A stretch of 64,000 nucleotides of DNA from Kibdelosporangium aridum. GTDB taxonomy: Bacteria; Actinomycetota; Actinomycetes; Mycobacteriales; Pseudonocardiaceae. A program made the translations under genes and the position numbers. How positions within the stretch are numbered: the stretch's first letter is position 1; every line of letters begins with the position of its first letter. Location: assembly GCF_900176515.1 (NCBI RefSeq), contig NZ_FWXV01000005.1, positions 557,360 through 621,359 on the forward strand, read 5' to 3'. The notes beneath the pieces are model-generated. The model did not search any database. It was not told the origin of the DNA and worked only from the letters and a program-made list of their open reading frames with translations. Shown here in pieces: positions 59,174 to 64,000 of this stretch.

Positions 59174-60346
59174 GTGACAGATCTGCCAACTCGTGCGGAC
59201 AAATTCAGCTTCGGCTTGTGGACCGTGGGGTGGCGGGCGGTTGACCCATTCGGTGAGGCGACCAGGCCCGCGCTCGACCCGGTCGAGACGGTGCACCGGT
59301 TGGCCGAACTGGGCGCGTACGGCGTGACCTTCCATGACGACGACCTGATCCCGTTCGGCTCGGACGACGCCGAACGCGACCGCCGGATCAGCCGGTTCAA
59401 GCAGGCGCTGCAAGACACTGGCCTGGTCGTGCCCATGGCCACGACGAACCTGTTCAACCATCCGGTCTTCCGCGACGGCGGTCTGACGAGCAACGACCGT
59501 GCTGTCCGCCGGTACGCGATGCGCAAAGTCATGCGCAACATGGACCTCGCCGCCGAACTCGGCGCGCAGACATACGTGCTGTGGGGCGGCCGTGAGGGCT
59601 CGGAGACCGACGCGGCCAAAGACGTCGCCGCGGCGCTGGACCGCTACCGCGAGGGCATCGACACGCTCGCCCAGTACTCGATCGACCAGGGCTACGGCCT
59701 CAAGCTGGCCTTGGAGCCCAAGCCGAACGAGCCGCGCGGTGACATCTTCCTGCCGACCATCGGGCACGCCCTGGGGTTCATCTCGACGCTGCAGCACCAC
59801 GAGATCGTCGGGCTGAACCCGGAGGTCGGGCACGAGCAGATGGCCGGCCTGAACTTCGTCCACGGCATCGGCCAGGCGTTGTGGCAGGGCAAGCTGTTCC
59901 ACATCGACCTCAACGGCCAGAAGGGCCCGCGTTACGACCAGGACCTGATCTTCGGCCACGGCGACCTGCTGTCCGCGTTCTTCCTCGTCGACCTGTTGGA
60001 GAACGGCGGCTACGAAGGCCCACGGCACTTCGACTACAAGCCGCTGCGCACCGAGGACAGCGAAGGTGTCTGGGCCAGCGCGGCTGCGAACATGCGCAGT
60101 TATCTGTTGCTGCGTGACCGTGCCAAGACCTTCCGGGCCGACCCGGAGGTGCAGGACGCGCTGGCGGCCTCGCGCGTGCCGGAGCTGTCCGTTCCGACAC
60201 TTTCGCCCGGGGAGACCTGGCAGGAACTGCGGGCGGATCGTTCCGCGTACGAGGACTTCGACCCGGACAAGGCCGCCGAGCGGGGATACGGCTTCGTCCG
60301 GTTGTCACAGCTGGCGCTCGAGCACGCGATCGGCGCCCGGGGTTAG
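59174..60346 (+). CDS. xylA: Xylose isomerase
   Basis: 390 residues from a GTG with AAGGAG. Short-type actinobacterial xylose isomerase: GLWTVGW, catalytic His in VTFHDDDLIPFG, LWGGREGSE, metal ligands LALEPKPNEPRGDIFLPTIGHALGF, NPEVGHEQMAGLNF, LFHIDLNGQKGPRYDQDL and HFDYKPLRT. It interconverts D-xylose and D-xylulose in the cytoplasm with Mg2+ or Mn2+. The stop overlaps the convergent desulfurase-like gene by four bases. Confidence 0.96.
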   Translation: MTDLPTRADKFSFGLWTVGWRAVDPFGEATRPALDPVETVHRLAELGAYGVTFHDDDLIPFGSDDAERDRRISRFKQALQDTGLVVPMATTNLFNHPVFRDGGLTSNDRAVRRYAMRKVMRNMDLAAELGAQTYVLWGGREGSETDAAKDVAAALDRYREGIDTLAQYSIDQGYGLKLALEPKPNEPRGDIFLPTIGHALGFISTLQHHEIVGLNPEVGHEQMAGLNFVHGIGQALWQGKLFHIDLNGQKGPRYDQDLIFGHGDLLSAFFLVDLLENGGYEGPRHFDYKPLRTEDSEGVWASAAANMRSYLLLRDRAKTFRADPEVQDALAASRVPELSVPTLSPGETWQELRADRSAYEDFDPDKAAERGYGFVRLSQLALEHAIGARG

Positions 60347-61542
60347 CCGCGGCTGATCTCGTGCACGGCGGCGATCAGCCTGTCCACATCGGACTCGTCG
60401 GTGTAGGGCGCGACTCCGGCACGGACCGCGCCCGCATCGCCGAGGCCTAGCCACCGCGCGCACTCCAGCGCGTAGAACGTCCCTGCCGGCGCGTTCACGC
60501 CACGCGCCGCCAGTTCGCGGTAGATCTCGGCCGGCGGTATGCCGTCCATGGTGAACAACGCGGTCGGCGTCCGGTCCCGGTTCGGTGAACCATGCAAACG
60601 GGCCACTCCGGACAGTCCGGCCTCCATTCGCTTGAGCATCGCGCTTTCGTGCTGCTCCAACGCCTGCATCGACTGCGCCAGCCGGGTCCGGCGCGGTCCC
60701 GTGCCCGCTGTGAGGCCTGCAAGGAAGTCGATCGCCGCCGTGGTTCCGGCGAGTTGTTCGTACGGCAGGGTTCCGTACTCGAAGCGTTCCGGTACGGCGT
60801 TGGTCGCGGGCAACAGCTTGTCCGGCCGGAGCGTCTCAAGCAGCGTTGGCCGGGCCGCCACGATTCCCATGTGCGGGCCCAGGAACTTGTACGGGGAACA
60901 GGCGAAGAAGTCCGCGCCCATGGCTTCGACGTCCACCCAGGCGTGCGGCGTGAGGTGCACGCCGTCGACATAGACCAGCGCTCCCGCCTTACGGGCGTGT
61001 GGCGTGATGCGGGCGATGGATGGCCTGGTGCCCAACAGGTTCGAGGCCGCGGTCACCGCGACCACGCGGGTCCGGTCGGTGAGCAGGCTGGTGACCGCCG
61101 AGACGGGCAGCTCGCCCGTCGCCCGGTCGAACTCGGCCCAACGGACCCGCACGTCGTGTGCTTCCGCTGCCTGGACCCACGGGCGGACGTTGGCGTCGTG
61201 GTCCAGCTTGGTGACGATCACCTCGTCGCCCGGCCGCCATTGTTTGGCCAGCATGCGGGACAGGTCGTAGGTCAGCTGGGTCATGCTGCGGCCGAAGATG
61301 ATGCCCGAGGGCTGTGCGCCGAGCAGATCGGCCGCGGCCTGCCGGGCCGAGGCGACGAGGTGCTCGACCCTCAGCTCGGCCGCAGTGATCGATCCGCGGT
61401 TGGCCAGGCCGGACAGCAAAGCGTCGGCGACGGCTTTCGCCACCACGTCGGGCACCTGTGAGCCGCCTGGGCCGTCGAAGTGGGCGACGCCCTCCCGCAA
61501 GGCCGGGAAATGCGCACGCACAGCCGCTACGTCGAATGGCAC
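60343..61542 (-). CDS. Cysteine desulfurase-like PLP enzyme
   Basis: 399 residues of the aminotransferase class V fold (cysteine desulfurase-like subgroup). HFDGPGGSQVP at the start, TASNLLGT, the PLP Asp/His in VDGVHLTPH and Schiff-base Lys in CSPYKFLGPH are clear. The usual catalytic Cys loop (RxGxHC) is not recognisable, though ALECARWLG has a Cys close to that position. It may be a lyase on cysteine or an analogue. No Suf/Isc genes adjacent. Divergent from the TetR gene. Confidence 0.82.
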   Translation of the reverse strand: MPFDVAAVRAHFPALREGVAHFDGPGGSQVPDVVAKAVADALLSGLANRGSITAAELRVEHLVASARQAAADLLGAQPSGIIFGRSMTQLTYDLSRMLAKQWRPGDEVIVTKLDHDANVRPWVQAAEAHDVRVRWAEFDRATGELPVSAVTSLLTDRTRVVAVTAASNLLGTRPSIARITPHARKAGALVYVDGVHLTPHAWVDVEAMGADFFACSPYKFLGPHMGIVAARPTLLETLRPDKLLPATNAVPERFEYGTLPYEQLAGTTAAIDFLAGLTAGTGPRRTRLAQSMQALEQHESAMLKRMEAGLSGVARLHGSPNRDRTPTALFTMDGIPPAEIYRELAARGVNAPAGTFYALECARWLGLGDAGAVRAGVAPYTDESDVDRLIAAVHEISRG

Positions 61543-61568
61543 GTTCGCGAGCGTACTTGCGTGAAGGT

Positions 61569-61585
61569 GTGAATCACTGGTTCAC
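61569..61585. promoter_or_regulatory. TetR-type operator GTGAA-N7-TTCAC
   Basis: GTGAATCACTGGTTCAC is an inverted repeat of 5-bp half sites with inner TGAATCA/TGGTTCA similarity. It lies in the 50-base gap between the divergent desulfurase-like and TetR genes, 8 bases before the TetR GTG. Confidence 0.6.
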
Positions 61586-61592
61586 TTCTTGT

Positions 61593-62192
61593 GTGCCGTA
61601 CCGCCGGACTCCGCGAGTGCAGGCGCGCATGGACAACGTGCGCGCCGCGATCCTGGTCGCGGGCGTCGACCTGCTGTCCGAGCAGGGCTACGCCGGGTGC
61701 TCCGTGGCGGCTGTCGCGGCCCGCGCGGGCATCGCCACGGGCAGCGTGTACAAGCACTTCGCCAGCAAGGCGGAGCTGTCTGTCGAGCTGTTCCGATTCG
61801 TGGTCAACCATGAGGTCGACGCGGTCGCGAAGGCTGCCGCGCAGCCCGGTGACCTGGTCGAACGGATCGTTTCGGTCGCCGTCACGTTCGCGTCCCGCGC
61901 GTTGCAGTCGCCTCGGCTGGCGTACGCGTTGCTCGTCGAACCGGTCGATCTGACGGTCGAGCAGGAGCGCCTGGTGTTCCGGCGTGCGTTCCGCGACATC
62001 GCCGCAGAACGGATCGCGCACGCCGTCGACGCCGGCGCACTGCCGCCCCAGAACCCCGAATTCACCGCAGCCGCGTTGATCGGCGCGCTCAGCGAGATCC
62101 TGGTCGGGCCGTTGGCCGAACAGGCCGCCGCGGACGACGTCCTGCCCGCCCTGACCACATTCTGTCTGCGTGCCTTGGGAGGTCATGCGTGA
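61593..62192 (+). CDS. TetR-family regulator
   Basis: 199 residues from GTG 61593; longer frames upstream run through the divergent gene. HTH: RAAILVAGVDLLSEQGYAGCSVAAVAARAGIATGSVYKHFASKAELSVELF. The C-terminal domain resembles TetR_C regulators of fatty-acid genes. Its stop overlaps the GTG of the acyl-CoA dehydrogenase (GTGA), so the two are an operon and it probably regulates it. Confidence 0.88.
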   Translation: MPYRRTPRVQARMDNVRAAILVAGVDLLSEQGYAGCSVAAVAARAGIATGSVYKHFASKAELSVELFRFVVNHEVDAVAKAAAQPGDLVERIVSVAVTFASRALQSPRLAYALLVEPVDLTVEQERLVFRRAFRDIAAERIAHAVDAGALPPQNPEFTAAALIGALSEILVGPLAEQAAADDVLPALTTFCLRALGGHA

Positions 62193-63796
62193 GCACCACA
62201 CACGAGGTCACCAACCAGGTCCCGCCTTTGGTGGGGCACGACGTGGCCGAAGACCCGGCGCTGCTGGAGGCCCTGCGGCGAGAAGGTGCCGGGTGGGCCG
62301 AGCCGGAGCTCCACGAGGTGGGACGGCTCGCGGGCAGCGAACAGGCCCAGGAATGGGGCCGGGTGGTCAACGAGAACGAGCCTGTCCTGCGCACGCATGA
62401 CCGGTACGGCAACCGGATCGACGAGGTCGAGTTCCATCCGTACTGGCACTCGCTGATGGATGTTGCCGTCGAACACGGCCTGCACGGCGCTCCCTGGGCC
62501 GATTCCACCCCAGGAGCGCACGTCGCCAGGGCGGCCAAGCTGTTCGTCTGGGGCCAGGTCGAGGCCGGGCACACGTGCCCGATCAGCATGACTTACGCCG
62601 TGATCCCGACCCTGCGGGCCAATCCTGAGCTCGCCGCGCAGTACGAGCCGTTGCTGACAGCCAAGACGTACGACTTCGGCCTGCGCGTCCCCACGTCGAA
62701 ACAGGGCCTGATCGCGGGCATGTCGATGACCGAGAAGCAGGGTGGCTCGGATGTCCGGGCCAACACCACGCGGGCGACTCCGGCCGGTGATGGAACCTAT
62801 CGGCTGGTTGGGCACAAGTGGTTCACGTCCGCGCCGATGTCCGACATCTTCGCCACGCTTGCCCAGGCTCCCGGCGGGTTGACGTGTTTCCTGCTGCCGC
62901 GCGTGCTGCCGGACGGTACGCGCAACCGGATGCACATCCAGCGGCTGAAGGACAAGCTGGGCAACCGGTCCAACGCGTCGGCGGAACTCGAGTACGACGA
63001 GGCGGTCGGCTGGCGGCTGGGCGAAGAGGGTGAAGGTGTGAAGGTCATCCTCCGGATGGTCAACAACACCAGGCTCGACTGTCTGCTCGGCAGCGCGGCT
63101 GGGATGCGTTTCGGGGCCGTGCAGGCGATCCGCCACGCACGGCACCGCAGCGCCTTCGGTTCAGTGCTGGTTGAGAAGCCGTTGATGCGCAATGTGCTGG
63201 CGGACCTGGTCGTGGAGTCCGAAGCGGCGACCGTGGTGGCGATGCGGCTGGCCGGGGCGACCGACCGGGGTGAGGAGATCCTCCGGCGGATCGGGCTCGC
63301 GGTGAGCAAGTACTGGGTCTGCAAGCGGGCTCCGGTGCACGCGGCCGAGGCGCTGGAATGCTTCGGTGGCAACGGGTACATCGAGGACTCCGGGATGCCC
63401 CGGCTGTACCGCGAGGCGCCTCTGCAGTCCATTTGGGAGGGTTCGGGCAACGTTGCCGCGTTGGACGCGTTGCGTGCCATGGCGCGGCAGCCGGAGACCG
63501 TCGAGGCGTTCTTCACTGAGGTGGAACGGGCCTCCGGCGCCGACGCCAGGCTCGACGACGCGATCGAGGGTCTGCGCAAGGAACTGTCCAATCTGGAGGA
63601 CATGGAGTTCCGTGCGCGCCGCGTTGTCGAGTCAATGGCTATGGTGCTTCAGGGTTCACTGCTTGTCCAGCATGGCGCGCCGTCGGTCGCCGACGCGTTC
63701 TGCGCATCGCGGTTCGCCGGTGACTGGGGTGTCGCGCTGGGCACGTTGCCGTCCGGTGTGGACACCAAGGCGATCATCGAGCGTGCCCTGGTTTGA
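62189..63796 (+). CDS. AidB-like acyl-CoA dehydrogenase
   Basis: 535 residues, the long AidB type rather than the 380-residue form. NQVPPLVGHDVAEDPALLEAL, LFVWGQVEAGHTCPISMTYAVIP and the FAD region GMSMTEKQGGSDVRANTT are AidB-like, as is CFGGNGYIEDSGMPRLYREAPLQSIWEGSGNV at the end of the dehydrogenase core. E. coli AidB is an isovaleryl-CoA-dehydrogenase-like protein of the alkylation response; actinobacterial members may act in fatty or branched acid metabolism. The last 23 bases overlap the convergent CFA-synthase-like gene. Confidence 0.85.
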   Translation: MSTTHEVTNQVPPLVGHDVAEDPALLEALRREGAGWAEPELHEVGRLAGSEQAQEWGRVVNENEPVLRTHDRYGNRIDEVEFHPYWHSLMDVAVEHGLHGAPWADSTPGAHVARAAKLFVWGQVEAGHTCPISMTYAVIPTLRANPELAAQYEPLLTAKTYDFGLRVPTSKQGLIAGMSMTEKQGGSDVRANTTRATPAGDGTYRLVGHKWFTSAPMSDIFATLAQAPGGLTCFLLPRVLPDGTRNRMHIQRLKDKLGNRSNASAELEYDEAVGWRLGEEGEGVKVILRMVNNTRLDCLLGSAAGMRFGAVQAIRHARHRSAFGSVLVEKPLMRNVLADLVVESEAATVVAMRLAGATDRGEEILRRIGLAVSKYWVCKRAPVHAAEALECFGGNGYIEDSGMPRLYREAPLQSIWEGSGNVAALDALRAMARQPETVEAFFTEVERASGADARLDDAIEGLRKELSNLEDMEFRARRVVESMAMVLQGSLLVQHGAPSVADAFCASRFAGDWGVALGTLPSGVDTKAIIERALV

Positions 63797-64000
63797 CCAG
63801 GCCGAGCTGCCAGGCGTCGAGGTAGCGGGAACGGAACCCGGCTTCGCAGTAGGCCAGGTAGAAGTCCCACATCCGGCGGAACACCGGGTCGAAGCCCGCT
63901 GCCACGACCTTGTCCCAGCCCGCGAGGAACCGCGCCCGCCACTCGTGCAGTGTGCGGGCGTAGTGCGGGCCCAGCTGGCGCTGCATCACGATCCGCAGGC
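63774..64000 (-). CDS. Cyclopropane-fatty-acyl-phospholipid synthase-like methyltransferase (3' end, partial)
   Basis: Only the last about 75 codons are in the window; the 5' end lies beyond base 64000. RQLGPHYARTLHEWRARFLAGWDKVVAAGFDPVFRRMWDFYLAYCEAGFRSR is the conserved C terminus of the CFA synthase/mycolic acid cyclopropane synthase family, which transfers a methylene from SAM to lipid double bonds. The S-adenosylmethionine site is not in view. Convergent overlap of 23 bases with the AidB-like gene. Confidence 0.85.
   Translation of the reverse strand, partial: LRIVMQRQLGPHYARTLHEWRARFLAGWDKVVAAGFDPVFRRMWDFYLAYCEAGFRSRYLDAWQLGLVKPGHAR

Noticed and set aside
1..64000. CRISPR arrays, tRNA or rRNA genes, prophage or integrase genes, riboswitches
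   Set aside because: No regularly spaced direct repeats, cloverleaf-like sequences, integrase motifs or recognisable riboswitch cores were found by eye. Absence is not proof; tRNAscan, CRISPR and Rfam searches would decide.

Overview
The window comes from a high-GC actinobacterium. High GC, frequent GTG/TTG starts, many ATGA/GTGA gene overlaps, a KstR-type operator on a fadD17-like gene, an Rv2466c-like (mycothiol-linked) protein and a DUF222-HNH (REP13E12-type) gene point to Pseudonocardiales (Amycolatopsis/Kibdelosporangium/Lentzea-like). That placement is inference. I see no rRNA, tRNA, CRISPR array, phage module or large biosynthetic assembly line. The window looks like a chromosomal arm rich in catabolic operons, transporters and regulators.

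Layout. 0-9.3 kb: a large unknown protein with a HEPN-like motif, small membrane proteins, a VanZ/RDD protein, a GNAT gene with a damaged start, a class A penicillin-binding protein, a PurM-like paralogue, a 51-residue small protein and a beta-propeller lipoprotein. 9.3-19.6 kb: an aromatic meta-cleavage region. A PadR regulator, semialdehyde dehydrogenase, AAHS-type transporter and class II aldolase-like protein lie on the minus strand. Divergent from them are an extradiol dioxygenase, an oxalocrotonate decarboxylase/hydratase, a 4-OT tautomerase, an SDR, an acyl-CoA-dehydrogenase-like protein, a PNPOx-fold protein and an SdhA-like flavoprotein. A 45-bp near-perfect dyad carrying two opposed TTGACA boxes separates the two arms. 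At least two gene stubs remain inside the plus-strand operon. 19.6-24.8 kb: secreted proteins, fadD17 under a KstR box, an SGNH hydrolase and a GntR/FCD regulator.

24.8-36.8 kb is the most coherent unusual system. It holds a compact aconitase homologue, a C45 (acyl-CoA:6-APA acyltransferase-like) amidohydrolase, a complete peptide-type ABC importer, an alpha/beta hydrolase, an isocitrate/isopropylmalate-type dehydrogenase and a cupin, bounded by GntR and RpiR regulators. It reads as import, hydrolysis, isomerisation and oxidative decarboxylation of an amide- or ester-linked hydroxy-polycarboxylate. 36.8-49.9 kb: a secreted GH31 enzyme with a broken C-terminal CBM32, a VOC/LysR/JAMM/SnoaL/VOC mini-cluster, an MFS pseudogene with three internal deletions, a GAF-PP2C phosphatase, an Fpg/Nei glycosylase, a CDF transporter, a CaCA exchanger, a proline-rich microprotein next to a tandem universal stress protein, and a HesB-like protein. 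49.9-54.5 kb: two MFS transporters, an HxlR regulator, and a TetR regulon with three copies of a GGACCGATCGGTCC-like operator around a DsbA/Rv2466c-like protein.

54.5-56.3 kb: a DUF222-HNH endonuclease gene between two inverted copies of a ~148-bp element that has its own terminal inverted repeats, with related purine-rich flanks outside. It looks like a composite mobile unit. 56.3-64 kb: an MT0933-type small protein with a textbook terminator, an NlpC/P60 hydrolase, a ROK regulator divergent from xylA, a cysteine-desulfurase-like enzyme divergent from a TetR/AidB-like acyl-CoA dehydrogenase operon, and the 3' end of a cyclopropane-fatty-acid-synthase-like gene cut by the window edge.

A recurring theme is gene decay by internal deletion: the GNAT start, two stubs in the aromatic operon, the GH31 CBM32 and the MFS pseudogene.
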